A stretch of DNA of 64,000 nucleotides, taken from assembly GCA_003326205.1 (NCBI GenBank), contig LWTK01000042.1, positions 82,919 through 146,918 on the forward strand. The letters are read 5' to 3'. A program made the translations under genes and the position numbers. The notes under the pieces are model-generated. The model did not search any database and was not told the DNA's origin. It saw only the letters and a list, made by a program, of their open reading frames with translations. Source of the DNA: Nostoc sp. ATCC 43529. GTDB taxonomy: Bacteria > Cyanobacteriota > Cyanobacteriia > Cyanobacteriales > Nostocaceae. Positions within the stretch are counted from its first letter, which is position 1; each line of letters opens with the position of its first letter. This document shows, piece after piece, positions 1 through 8,621 of the stretch.

Positions 1-288
1 ATCGAGTCGATTGATTTTGATATATTTTGTCGTACAGGTGTTGTGCAATTAAATATTTTAGACCAGGATAAAATTGAACATAATTTGTTACCAAGTTACG
101 GCGCATCTCATGTCATGCCTGATAAACTAGTTGGTTATTTCAATACTCAAGGATATCAGCTTGTTGCAACTGATGTGTACTCACTTTCAAGTCAAGATTT
201 GCAAGGGGATGAATCGCAAAATCACAATAGTAATAAAGATGTATTTTTAGATAACCCACATGGAATGTTGTTATTTTTTCAACGATAG
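1..288 (+). CDS. C-terminal fragment of an unidentified protein (5' end outside window)
   Basis: The frame is open from the first base to the TAG at 286-288, so the real start lies upstream of the window; the GTG at 43 is only an internal codon of the same frame. About 95 residues are visible, hydrophilic, ending in a short hydrophobic strand (GMLLFFQR). The pattern of a GYQLVATD strand and this final strand would fit the end of a Rossmann-type enzyme such as an FkbM-like methyltransferase, but no diagnostic motif is visible, so I do not assign a function. Confidence 0.55.
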   Translation: MESIDFDIFCRTGVVQLNILDQDKIEHNLLPSYGASHVMPDKLVGYFNTQGYQLVATDVYSLSSQDLQGDESQNHNSNKDVFLDNPHGMLLFFQR

Positions 289-505
289 AATACTCATTTG
301 AATCGAGTTAATCAACGAATCTGCGTTAGCGACGAAGCTCCTCCCTTTGAGAGGCTCGCATAAATTCCCGCCTTACGATTCAGATTTTCAAATCAGCACT
401 CCATCACCAGAAGCTATATCTTTTAGATAGCAGAGGATTTAAATATATCTGCAAAATTTTTGTAAATAATTCTACTTGCAGTTAACAAAATTAGGACTAG
501 CCCTT

Positions 506-1102
506 TCAAGGTGTGTTATTTTCCAGTTTTTTCTGGTTTAGAATCTTAAAAGTTGAGACATGAGGTCGATTCTTGAGATAAGTCCGCTTTGGTTGAGGTT
601 TTTTAAGACCTCGCGGATGACGACGAAAAGCCCTCAGCTTGACATGGCCTGCCAGATGTTTGAGAAGTTGCGATAATTCTATGAAGGTGATGTTCTGAAA
701 AACACACCATTTTTCAGGGGGAATCGCTATCAACATTGCATTTGCAACCTCAGACGGCAGATTTGTCAGAATTAAAATTTCTCTGTCCCCGTCACGATTA
801 GGCTGCTTCAAACAGACCTTAATTCGTCGTGCTTTTAACAGTTGACCATCATCGGCACTCAAGACGATGTTTTGCTCAAATACAGTACCACTATCGCTTT
901 GACCTACTAACCAGAAATCATCAGTTGCTTGCCAAGGCATACTTTGATGCTGTCGAATAATAAAGTAGCCTTTGTGAGCGGCAACACCGAATAAGAACTT
1001 GAGTGTGCAAAAATTACGATCTGCAATCCAAACATCATCTTCTTCAACAGTTGGTAGTACCTCATCAAATAAAGAACGCTCCTGAGCATGGCCGTTTTGC
1101 AA
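506..1102 (-). pseudogene. IS4-type transposase remnant, 5'-truncated and internally deleted
   Basis: The reading contains the IS4-type segment GHAQERSLFDEVLP and the DDE-family strand WIADRNFCTLKFLF, and it ends with a basic tail (HVSTFKILNQKK) typical of cyanobacterial IS4 transposases. Two defects are visible. The protein begins only at GHAQER, so the N-terminal third including the first catalytic Asp is gone, with the junction near position 1093. Around residue 121 the text jumps from NLPSEVANA directly to MLIAIPPEKW, omitting the segment that normally carries the Y-(2)-R-(3)-E signature with the catalytic Glu. It cannot be an active transposase. Assignment rests on remembered family sequences. 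Confidence 0.75.
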
Positions 1103-1699
1103 GCGATCGCCATCATTGAACTAGCGAAGAAAGGCTGGGTCGAATCTATACCGAATCAGACACGCGCATGGGCCGTACTTGTACATCAGCTACTAGCACT
1201 TACTCTCCAATTTGGTGGCATTAGCCCAGAACGCTGCTGGGGGCAACTCTCAGTAGTTCCTGATTTTTCAGGCATAACCCACTCAGAATTTGAAATACTG
1301 ATCAAACACATGATTCAGACAGAAGTTCAATCAAGCATCCAATTAGAAACAGATCGGGCGCTGTGGTGGACTTTCGCAGGTGGACAAGTTAATCACACCC
1401 TTAAATACGGTCTGCAATTTCACCATGATTGGAAGATTATCTCTGACAACTTCAAGTTAAAAATTGAAGGCGATAGTGTTGGTTATGCAACTTTAAGTTT
1501 AGCGATCGCTCAGATGAGTACTCCTACCTTTTGGGAAGCTCCAGCTACCCAGCGCTTCATCCTTTCGCAATTACCAGAATATCGTCTAAGTAAGTTTCAG
1601 AGGGCGTTGCCAGAAGTGTATTCTCTAGAGATGGTTAGCAATTATTTGCTAGATATACCAGGAGTAATTAAATTTTTGAATTTAAATAAACTTGAATAA
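1088..1699 (+). pseudogene. Helicase-like C-terminal remnant (possibly Lhr-type), cut by the IS4 remnant
   Basis: The 203-residue frame begins inside the junction with the IS4 remnant and has no convincing ribosome site, so it is probably the 3' part of a larger gene. The order of a winged-helix-like stretch (LVHQLLALTLQFGGISPERCWGQ), then F-E-I-L-I-K-H-M and a WWTFAGGQVN segment resembles the C-terminal region of Lhr-like superfamily 2 helicases, where a winged helix precedes a FA/FAG motif. No helicase core motifs remain. If the parent was a large helicase it could have been a repair or defence protein. The identification is tentative. Confidence 0.4.
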
Positions 1700-2082
1700 T
1701 TTTATCTCAGTAACAAAGCCACTTTGAGCCAGATACCTTAGATGGAACTAAAATCAAGTCAAAGTTAAAAAGACTGTGGGTTGGGATCATCATCACCTAC
1801 GCTTGTTATCAAAATTCCCTGTCTGCAAAAAATCCTTTCCAGTTTGATTTTGGGAATCAATGGTTCCTATGAAGCTAAAGAGTGCCCAAAACATCTGTGT
1901 AAAATATTGTGGCATCTGCACGAAAAAGAAATTTGTATCGAAAAAGATAAATTCCTCAGCAAGGGACTCGTATTTTCCATAGATTTGCTGTATCTTGTTT
2001 ATTTCGTGCAATTATTAACACCCAATTTCTCACAACTTTGCTGTCATCCAGATTTTCAGCCAATGCCTTTGGGGAGCAGTGA
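1700..2082. other. Gene-poor stretch, 383 bp
   Basis: I see no convincing gene here. Two overlapping frames on opposite strands (1781-2086 plus and 1793-2011 minus) cover it, but neither has a ribosome site, a recognisable composition or a family resemblance. The stretch ends with a purine-rich GGGGAG that serves the next gene. Confidence 0.4.
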
Positions 2083-2367
2083 ATGAAAACTTTTAATAGA
2101 ATAGACATGAAGATCATCAAAAAATCCGACAAGCTGACTCTGAAGAAAATGATGGAAATCCAACACGCTGAAGACCAAAATCTTCAAGCTGATACCGTCA
2201 ATTCTTCAGCCCCTGTGGTTGATGAGCAACCAGCAGCAATTCCAGTGGCTAGAGTTCCTGACTATATTCCATTCTTTGACAATCCTCCAGTACAGTCTGT
2301 TGGCAACTCTGGCTGGCAGATTTCTGACATTTGGCGGGATATCCGGGTGGATGATTTTTGTGGGTGA
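2083..2367 (+). CDS. Small hypothetical protein, 94 aa
   Basis: The start at 2083 is preceded by GGGGAG at a suitable distance; a second in-frame ATG at 2107 is possible. The N-terminal 30 residues are Lys-rich and amphipathic (IIKKSDKLTLKKMMEI). The remainder is Pro/Val/Asp-rich and ends with a Trp-containing segment and a C-terminal Cys. I do not recognise a family. A peptide-precursor layout (charged leader, low-complexity core) is conceivable, but no modifying enzyme gene is nearby, so that is only speculation. Confidence 0.4.
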   Translation: MKTFNRIDMKIIKKSDKLTLKKMMEIQHAEDQNLQADTVNSSAPVVDEQPAAIPVARVPDYIPFFDNPPVQSVGNSGWQISDIWRDIRVDDFCG

Positions 2368-2536
2368 TACTCCTGATAAACATAGGCAAAAAATAATACG
2401 TTACTCTTGTAGTGTACGTACTGTCACAAACAGGAGTTGCTCTTTGGTAAAGAAGCCTACCAAATAATCAACGATAGCATTAAAGTTGAGTGCGTAGACG
2501 TTTAGGCGGCAAGGCGATAGACATTGCAATGGCTCA

Positions 2537-3178
2537 ATGGGTAAACGAAAGAGAAAACATTACAATACATCCTTCCCTTGGATGGTAGAAGAAGAAAATC
2601 TGTTCATTGCAAAGACTGGTAACGAAATAGTTACAGATGCTGGATGGGAGAAAATTTCATTTGAAGAAGCGAGAAAACTATTTAGTCCCGAAACATTTCA
2701 AGAATGGTACGAACTGTTTCTAGAAAATACAGATATCTCGGAAATACTTTCAGAATCTAACGTAGATATAGATTTAGATGATGAATCAGCAATAGATAAA
2801 TTTTTACAAAGGAGCAACTGGACACCAAAACAAGTCAATTTAGTTGTAGCGAAGGCTATCTATAAAAATCATGCCTGGGTGAGAGCATTGCTGATTTCTA
2901 CACCTGATGTTGAAGAACCCTACTTTCAAAATTATGAAATGGAGGCAATTCGTTTAGGAGTCCAATTGCGGAAATACATCAAAGAAGATATTCCAGTAAT
3001 TAATGACTGCAAGAATGCTGTCAGACATTTACATGGGAGATATGCCCTCATTGGCTGGCAACCAAGAAATTGTGTGACAGCAGCTCACAACCTAAAAATA
3101 TCTCAAGCTACTAAGGTTTACAATGAACTTCTCTGGGATGAAGATTGGATAGATGAAGAAGACTGTTCAGGAGATTGA
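2537..3178 (+). CDS. Hypothetical acidic protein, 213 aa
   Basis: This is a single uninterrupted frame with a very basic N-terminus (GKRKRKHYN) followed by a mostly acidic, helical body and a strongly acidic C-terminus (EDWIDEEDCSGD). No transmembrane segment or signal peptide is visible. The composition is even and protein-like, and no competing frame of similar length exists, which supports it being real. Family unknown. It stands alone between small orphan genes, and the following 200 bp hold a Nostoc-type repeat, so it is probably transcribed by itself. Confidence 0.6.
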   Translation: MGKRKRKHYNTSFPWMVEEENLFIAKTGNEIVTDAGWEKISFEEARKLFSPETFQEWYELFLENTDISEILSESNVDIDLDDESAIDKFLQRSNWTPKQVNLVVAKAIYKNHAWVRALLISTPDVEEPYFQNYEMEAIRLGVQLRKYIKEDIPVINDCKNAVRHLHGRYALIGWQPRNCVTAAHNLKISQATKVYNELLWDEDWIDEEDCSGD

Positions 3179-3225
3179 CAGCTTTGATGATATCGTTGAA
3201 GTGACTTGGCTTTTGCTAGACAATG

Positions 3226-3280
3226 ATTGCGTCTAGAAGCGATGCCTACGGCGGGCTACGCCTACGCACTTAGGTGCGGT
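3226..3280. repeat. Nostoc-type interspersed short repeat
   Basis: The stretch GCGATGCCTACGGCGGGCTA followed by CGCCTACGCA is the kind of short G+C-rich palindromic repeat scattered through Nostoc and Anabaena intergenic DNA. Its inverted halves (TAGGCGTAGCCC / GCCTACGGCGGGCTACGCCTA) are visible by eye. It separates the genes ending at 3178 and starting at 3387. Related fragments occur near 5500 and 57900-58070. Confidence 0.6.
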
Positions 3281-3386
3281 TTGCTTAAGTAATCAACGAT
3301 AATAAATGTACTCCCGGCTCCTGCTCATCGCCCCACTAATTCTGTTAAAATCGCGTCTTCCAGCACGTAAATTTTGAGGCAGTGCC

Positions 3387-3872
3387 ATGTGTGCAAAGGG
3401 ATTTGGGCAATCTCAACCTACTAAAATCGATAAACTTATTGAATCTGCGGTGCGTTATTGCCACAAGCGACACCCAGAAGCCTTAGACAGCATCTTTGAT
3501 TATCTACCTGTCAACCTCAACCAACGAGTAGTAACGGGTATTTTGGCAGCATTGCAGAAAGATATTGACACTTTGAGTTGGTTTTGCGGTTACATGGCAT
3601 CAGAAATAAACCGCAGTGAGGACAACCAAAAGCCTCATCATCCCATCGCGGAACTTAGCAAAACTCTGATTACATCGGGGATGGAACCCTTTACTGATTT
3701 TATGCCTTACCTAGGTTGCCGCATCGTTATACTCAATTCGGAAAAATTTGAATCATTGCCAGAGTCAGTTCAAGCTGTGGTGCAGCAGGCTTTTGACATC
3801 AAGGAAAGTACTGGGAAAGAGGCACAAAGGATAAATGATACCTTGCTGCAAGAGTTGGTGGTTCAGGAATAA
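3387..3872 (+). CDS. Hypothetical protein, 161 aa
   Basis: A clean frame with helical, soluble-looking composition. It includes a Cys/His-containing segment (VRYCHKRHPEALDSIF) and a possible hydrophobic helix in FTDFMPYLGCRIVIL. There is no signal peptide and no recognisable catalytic motif. The gene is flanked by Nostoc-type repeats on both sides, so it is probably monocistronic. I do not recognise the family. Confidence 0.55.
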   Translation: MCAKGFGQSQPTKIDKLIESAVRYCHKRHPEALDSIFDYLPVNLNQRVVTGILAALQKDIDTLSWFCGYMASEINRSEDNQKPHHPIAELSKTLITSGMEPFTDFMPYLGCRIVILNSEKFESLPESVQAVVQQAFDIKESTGKEAQRINDTLLQELVVQE

Positions 3873-3910
3873 AAAATTGAATAACAGGAATTGTGGTAAG
3901 CGCCAGCTAT

Positions 3911-3968
3911 ATCGCTCTTCATTGAAGCGAACGCGAGTAGCGTCTCGTAGAGACGAAAAAAGAGCGAT
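3911..3968. repeat. Miniature inverted-repeat element, about 58 bp
   Basis: The stretch begins with ATCGCTCTT and ends with AAGAGCGAT, a 9-bp perfect terminal inverted repeat. It encloses an internal hairpin GCGTCTCGTAGAGACG. This structure, together with the HIP1 overlap at its right end, matches the small palindromic repeats common in Nostoc intergenic regions. No coding capacity. Confidence 0.6.
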
Positions 3969-4056
3969 CGCACCTACAAATGATTAACTGTGATGCATAA
4001 GTTGTTAGATTATTTCAGTTAAATATATATATTCAATAACCAACACAGAATCACCT

Positions 4057-4260
4057 ATGAAACTCGCTAACCCGCTCAATTTTGCAAATCTTGTTGGTTC
4101 TATTTTACTACCTAGAATCGCTAACAATCAAACAGCTACTTATAACAAAAGTGAAACATCAATTACTTTACCCAGTAATCCCATAAATATCAATTCCCTG
4201 CAACCCTTTGGTACTGCTATTATTGCTTATTACATGATGGGTATTGGCAACTTTGAATAA
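4057..4260 (+). CDS. Small hypothetical protein, 67 aa
   Basis: The frame starts with ATG after an A+T-rich leader and ends at TAA. The peptide has a mildly hydrophobic N-terminus (LANPLNFANLVGSILLP), a Thr/Ser/Asn-rich centre and a hydrophobic segment near the C-terminus (GTAIIAYYMMGIG). It might be membrane-associated. There is no family resemblance and only a weak ribosome site, so I keep it at low confidence. Confidence 0.35.
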   Translation: MKLANPLNFANLVGSILLPRIANNQTATYNKSETSITLPSNPININSLQPFGTAIIAYYMMGIGNFE

Positions 4261-4432
4261 AGCATAGTTTCAGTACAGACTTTGAAAAACTACTTTACCT
4301 CTCCAACCTTGCAGGGGCTTTTAATTGGTGCATTAATTATTAAAATCAACATTATATTAATCCAGAAAATAGAGACATATTGGAAAAGTTAAAGCACACT
4401 AGTAAGAGCAACTTTAACTATTCAGTAATGGT

Positions 4433-5371
4433 GTGGCAATGTGGCTAAAATATGGTGTAAATGAAGAAGGTATCTTGATATGTATTGAAGATATCAACAG
4501 GGGCAAGACTTCACTTAAGTGTCCTTACTGTAATAGCAGTCTAACTGCTAAAAAAGGCAAGGTGAAGGAGCATCATTTTGCTCATAATGAAGAAACCTGC
4601 CGCCCCATAGCTAACCGAGAATTCCCTACTCTGCCACTCTATGACAATTTCAACGTTCAATTATCTGGCAAAGATTTGGCACAGTTAAAGCTGCTTTGGC
4701 AGGAGTACGGAGCCAAAAATTACCCTATTAGTTCCTACTTAATTACTTCTGGTTTACTCAAAGCAGGAGTGTTAAGAAAAAACCTATACTTAACCCCACC
4801 TGAGTATGAATTTAGTGATTTAGGTAAAATTCCCGTTGGAGCGCTAGAGTTTGCGCGGTTCAATGATGTACAGGAGCCACTATTACTTAAAAAACTGCTG
4901 AAACTTGAGCTAGCTTTTAAACACGCCGAATACAAAAATGCTCCAGATTTAGCATATCGATTTACTGATTTGAAGCTGTATCGCGCTCAACTTCAACGTA
5001 TTCTATCTTCTAGTCTGTATTTTTTAGAGATTGAAACTAATATTGAAATTATCTACAAAATAGGAGTAACCACTAGACCCGTTCTCAAGCGAGTAGCAGA
5101 AGTAAAAATTAATTTGCTTGCTCATTATTCGAGTGCTGCTATTAAAGTATTAGGAACTTGGGAACACAGGGGAAATATTGAATTATATTTCAAACACCGT
5201 TATCAAAGCTTTAATCATCCCATAGGGAGTTTAACTGAGTACTATAAATTTAATGCTGAGGATACCGAAATGGTACTGCGTGACCTACAGCAAATGCAAC
5301 CTAAAATACTATCTCAAGATGAAAAAAATATTCTTGAGGAGAATTCTAGCTGGGAGCAAATTGCTGTGTAG
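4433..5371 (+). CDS. CoiA-like zinc-ribbon protein with GIY-YIG-like (T5orf172-type) domain
   Basis: The N-terminus holds a zinc-ribbon pattern, CPYC at about residues 30-33 followed by HHFAH about 18 residues later, as in the competence protein CoiA and related nucleases. The C-terminal third contains FLEIETNIEIIYKIGVTTRP and a following R-x-x-E region, which fits the T5orf172/MUG113 branch of the GIY-YIG nuclease fold (YKIG motif). The protein therefore probably binds and perhaps cuts DNA. The start is either GTG 4433 or ATG 4439; both lie after the same weak leader. It is transcribed alone. Domain calls are by motif only. Confidence 0.6.
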   Translation: MAMWLKYGVNEEGILICIEDINRGKTSLKCPYCNSSLTAKKGKVKEHHFAHNEETCRPIANREFPTLPLYDNFNVQLSGKDLAQLKLLWQEYGAKNYPISSYLITSGLLKAGVLRKNLYLTPPEYEFSDLGKIPVGALEFARFNDVQEPLLLKKLLKLELAFKHAEYKNAPDLAYRFTDLKLYRAQLQRILSSSLYFLEIETNIEIIYKIGVTTRPVLKRVAEVKINLLAHYSSAAIKVLGTWEHRGNIELYFKHRYQSFNHPIGSLTEYYKFNAEDTEMVLRDLQQMQPKILSQDEKNILEENSSWEQIAV

Positions 5372-5570
5372 TATTCTCATAATCTCGTAGCAAAATCTAA
5401 TTAATTACCAAATAAAAATAATTATTTTATTGCTATATCTCTAAATACTCTACCACTGATGATAAGGCGAATGCCGACTCTTGATACAGCAGTATTTACC
5501 GAGGAGCGATGGCGTAACCGCCCAGCGTAGCTGATCGCAGTGGTCAAGTGGTCAAGTGCATTACTTGAGA

Positions 5571-5921
5571 CTATGCACTCATAGATTCAGAAGCTAGCAA
5601 ACCCGACATCTCCAATACTCGCTGTGACCAAGTAGACGCAACAGATGCAATATCTGTAATTTCCATTGATTTGTCCCAAACATTAATCCAGTTTTGTAAT
5701 AAGTCTTGGAGTTGATTTAATTCAACATTATTTATTTCACTTTTTTGTTGTATTAAAGACACGTACAACAAACTTTCTGACAACAATATTGGAACTAATT
5801 CACGAATTGCACTCTTTTGTGACCAAGAGTTAAGGCGTGCCAAACTAGCTGCCAATTCTCCTAATTGTTGCGCGTGGGGTTGACGTAAAAAACTCGCTTC
5901 AATTGCACTCCAGTTAGGCAT
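5571..5921 (-). CDS. Hypothetical helical protein, 116 aa, paired with DUF5674 gene
   Basis: This is an all-helical, soluble-looking protein rich in Leu, Ser and Gln, without membrane segments or catalytic motifs. Its ATG overlaps the stop of the upstream DUF5674 gene in a TAATG arrangement, so the two are translationally coupled and probably act together. I do not know the family. Pairing of two small proteins with overlapping ends can indicate a toxin-antitoxin or adaptor pair, but nothing in the sequence confirms this. Confidence 0.6.
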   Translation of the reverse strand: MPNWSAIEASFLRQPHAQQLGELAASLARLNSWSQKSAIRELVPILLSESLLYVSLIQQKSEINNVELNQLQDLLQNWINVWDKSMEITDIASVASTWSQRVLEMSGLLASESMSA

Positions 5922-6256
5922 TACAATCCTCCTAGCAATTGCTTGGTAATTTGGCTAACTTGTTCTCGAATTTGGTTAGACTGTATTATCATACTACGGT
6001 TATTCTGGCTTGGGCGAATGTTGATGATTGACTCAAACACGATTTCTTGAGTCAAAGGAGACCAATCCACACCCCAAATATCTCGTTGTCTGCTACCGTC
6101 TTTGAGTAACTCTTGTTCGCATTCGTAATGGCGAACGCCACCACCTGCAAGAATTTTGCGTTCGATGTCTACTGCTATTTTAATGAATACATCCCAAGTT
6201 TTCACCATTTCGTCTATTTCTTCACGACTAGCAGGCTCACGGATTATTAAAATCAA
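5921..6256 (-). CDS. DUF5674 family protein
   Basis: The sequence matches the remembered DUF5674 pattern: an opening IIREPAS, then VDIERKILAGGG, a central Cys-Glu segment, GSRQRDIWGVDW and the very conserved IINIRPSQNNRSM near the C-terminus. The function of the family is unknown to me. The only in-frame start is TTG at 6256, because an in-frame TAA lies three codons upstream. It is the first gene of a two-gene unit with the 116-aa protein, whose ATG overlaps its stop. Confidence 0.75.
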   Translation of the reverse strand: MILIIREPASREEIDEMVKTWDVFIKIAVDIERKILAGGGVRHYECEQELLKDGSRQRDIWGVDWSPLTQEIVFESIINIRPSQNNRSMIIQSNQIREQVSQITKQLLGGL

Positions 6257-6485
6257 TTGAATTTAGTCCCAAGCGGCAATTAACAAGATCATTCCATAGA
6301 TTAGTGAATCACGCTAAACAATTGAACATCCCCAACTGAGTAATTTTATCTGTGGTGTTGTGGCAAGACATGGAGAATACACTCTTGAAATCGACTTAAG
6401 TTACTAAAGTACTTTGTAGTAACTTTGTGGGCGTTTTTATCTTTCGCTTATATCCCCCAAATTTAGCAAAGCGCATTCGGGGGCT

Positions 6486-7286
6486 TTACGCATCACCCAT
6501 CGTAAAGCTATTTGCTTCGATAAAGGATAAAAATGATAGAGGCTGACTCATATTAGCAGCAAAGCCCAGAATTCCTGGATCTCGATGAGAGTAAAGTAAC
6601 TGGCCTTTGCTATCAAACAAAAAAGTTCCACCACGCTGAGTTAAGTAGGCAGAATTTGGTACATAAGTGTACCAATTGCTCAGAACTTCCACCATATTAC
6701 GTAGCCGTAGAGTTGCTAATTCAAAGGGACGTTGAAAACCATTTGGGCCAGCTAATCGGAAAAACGAGCCTTTAAAAGCAGGTAGAGGAGTACCTTGAAT
6801 AATTTCATCATCTTCAATGAGTTGAGGCGCTTGACGATCTCCCCTGTATCCCCGAAAAACTTCTCTTAGCGTTCCTGGACTTCCAAACCCTGCACACATT
6901 AACATTAGATTTAGCCAAGCTTGATGAGACACAGAAAGTCCAGGTAGAGTCAGATTCAGACCTGAATAAAGTTTAAGTTGGTGATGTAGTTCTGCATTGG
7001 GTTCAACAAATAAATTTTCGGGTGGAAATCCTGTATATTGACAGAATCTTGTTCCAGAGGTGCGTGAGCCAATTCCCACTGCACGAATAGCGAGTTTTTC
7101 AGGAGGCAATTTTTTAGCTTTGCGCTGTAACCACCATGCATATTCAAGGCTATCAAAATCCCCAAGTTGTGGCCAGACTAAAATCAGGATATGTGAGGCA
7201 GTCTCGCAATTTTCTAGTAAGGGTCGGGTAATGCCATCACTAACACACTGAAGTTCAGTCTGATTAAGGATCTTGTAGGGATTCAT
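6486..7286 (-). CDS. Peroxiredoxin-like (AhpC/TSA, PRXL2-type) family protein
   Basis: The 266-residue protein shows the thioredoxin-like layout of the peroxiredoxin-like 2 / FAM213 group: a first strand HILILVWPQLGDFDSLEYAW, then IRAVGIGS, then a late RGGTFLFDSKGQLLYSHRDP segment typical of the final strands in AhpC/TSA-like proteins. The usual CxxC or peroxidatic Cys at the first helix is not obvious, so enzymatic activity is uncertain. It is divergent from the ATPase gene, sharing an intergenic gap of about 85 bp. Conserved homologues are common in cyanobacteria. Confidence 0.65.
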   Translation of the reverse strand: MNPYKILNQTELQCVSDGITRPLLENCETASHILILVWPQLGDFDSLEYAWWLQRKAKKLPPEKLAIRAVGIGSRTSGTRFCQYTGFPPENLFVEPNAELHHQLKLYSGLNLTLPGLSVSHQAWLNLMLMCAGFGSPGTLREVFRGYRGDRQAPQLIEDDEIIQGTPLPAFKGSFFRLAGPNGFQRPFELATLRLRNMVEVLSNWYTYVPNSAYLTQRGGTFLFDSKGQLLYSHRDPGILGFAANMSQPLSFLSFIEANSFTMGDA

Positions 7287-7371
7287 TAAAAATGATTAGC
7301 TGCTATTGAGCTATCCAATTTTAATTTATAAGAAGTAAGTTGATCAATATAAATTTGTGTATGAGAGCCAA

Positions 7372-8616
7372 ATGTTAAAAGAACTTCACCTCCAACAAGT
7401 TGGTCCAGCTGCCCATTTTGATGTCGCATTTGCCGATAGGCTCAATATATTTACAGGTGATAATGGTTTAGGTAAAAGTTTTTTACTTGATATTGCATGG
7501 TGGGTGATGACTACAAATTGGGCAGAGCAACCAGCGTACCCACAGCGAGTCAGAGGTGAAAATCCGCAAATTACAGCCGTAGTTAGCAATAAAAAAAATA
7601 TAAGAGAATATCAGAGCCACTTTGATTTTTCTGAACAGCAATGGCGTAATTTACAAATGCCTCCTTTATTAAAAGAGGTAGTTATTTATGTGCGGGTTGA
7701 TGGTAGTTTTTCTGTTTTTGACCCAGCTCGCCAACGCGATATTGCTTATAATTTTAATCCAAATACACTTTGGAATGGATTAAAGTCAAAAGATAAAGTT
7801 ATTTGTAATGGTCTAATTCAAGATTGGGTTACATGGCAGAATCAACCGAATAAATATCCATTTGAACTCTTTTCTAATGTCATTAAAAAACTTGCACCTC
7901 ACCCTTCCGAATGGATAGAAGTGGGAGAAACAACGCGAGTTTCTATTGAAGACGTGCGCGATATTCCTACAGTTAACCTACCTTACGGGAATGTTCCTGT
8001 TACTCAAACATCAGCCGGAATGAAGCGTATTCTGGGACTAGCTTATTTACTAGTGTGGACTTGGTACGAACATAAAAAAGCTTCGGAATTGCGACAACAA
8101 AAGCCAGTAAATCAGATAGTTTTACTAGTTGATGAAATTGAATCTCATTTACATCCTCGTTGGCAGAGGGTGATTTTACCAGCTATTTTGTCTGTGGTGA
8201 CAGAATTACAACCCAGGATGAAGATGCAGGCTTTAGTAACTACTCATTCTCCACTTGTTCTTGCTTCATTAGAACCAAATTTTAATGAGCAAGAAGATCA
8301 ACTATTTTTATTTAAATTACAAGATAGAGAGGTTAGCCTTGACGAAGTACCTTGGTCAAAACAAGGGGACATAGTTGGATGGTTAACCTCAGACATTTTT
8401 GGACTCAAACAAGCCCGTTCCAAAGAAGCAGAAATCGCAATTGAAGCAGCAGAGGCTTGGATGCGTGATGATGATATGAATACGTTTCCAGAAAATCTGA
8501 GAATACCAACACAAATTCATCAGGAACTTCAAAGAGTTTTACCAGGACATGACCCATTTTGGCCCCGTTGGATAGTTACAACGGAGAAAAGAAATTCTGG
8601 ATTATCAGGGGTATAA
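7372..8616 (+). CDS. AAA/SMC-type ATPase of a putative Septu-like defence pair (PtuA-like)
   Basis: This is a RecF/SMC-like ABC-fold ATPase. Walker A GDNGLGKS lies at about residues 29-36, a signature-like TSAGMKRILGLAYLL near residue 215, Walker B IVLLVDEIESHLHP near residue 252, and the H-loop-type ALVTTHSP near residue 288. These OLD/Septu/retron-associated ATPases act with a nuclease partner. The annotated GTG at 7357 is possible, but ATG 7372 is preceded by GAGAG and gives a natural start to the first strand. The next gene begins five bases after its stop, so the two are surely cotranscribed. A defence role is inferred from architecture and pairing. Confidence 0.75.
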   Translation: MLKELHLQQVGPAAHFDVAFADRLNIFTGDNGLGKSFLLDIAWWVMTTNWAEQPAYPQRVRGENPQITAVVSNKKNIREYQSHFDFSEQQWRNLQMPPLLKEVVIYVRVDGSFSVFDPARQRDIAYNFNPNTLWNGLKSKDKVICNGLIQDWVTWQNQPNKYPFELFSNVIKKLAPHPSEWIEVGETTRVSIEDVRDIPTVNLPYGNVPVTQTSAGMKRILGLAYLLVWTWYEHKKASELRQQKPVNQIVLLVDEIESHLHPRWQRVILPAILSVVTELQPRMKMQALVTTHSPLVLASLEPNFNEQEDQLFLFKLQDREVSLDEVPWSKQGDIVGWLTSDIFGLKQARSKEAEIAIEAAEAWMRDDDMNTFPENLRIPTQIHQELQRVLPGHDPFWPRWIVTTEKRNSGLSGV

Positions 8617-8621
8617 CACAG

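Noticed and set aside
1781..2086. Overlapping frames on both strands (101 and 72 aa)
   Set aside because: No ribosome site, odd composition and mutual overlap; treated as noncoding.
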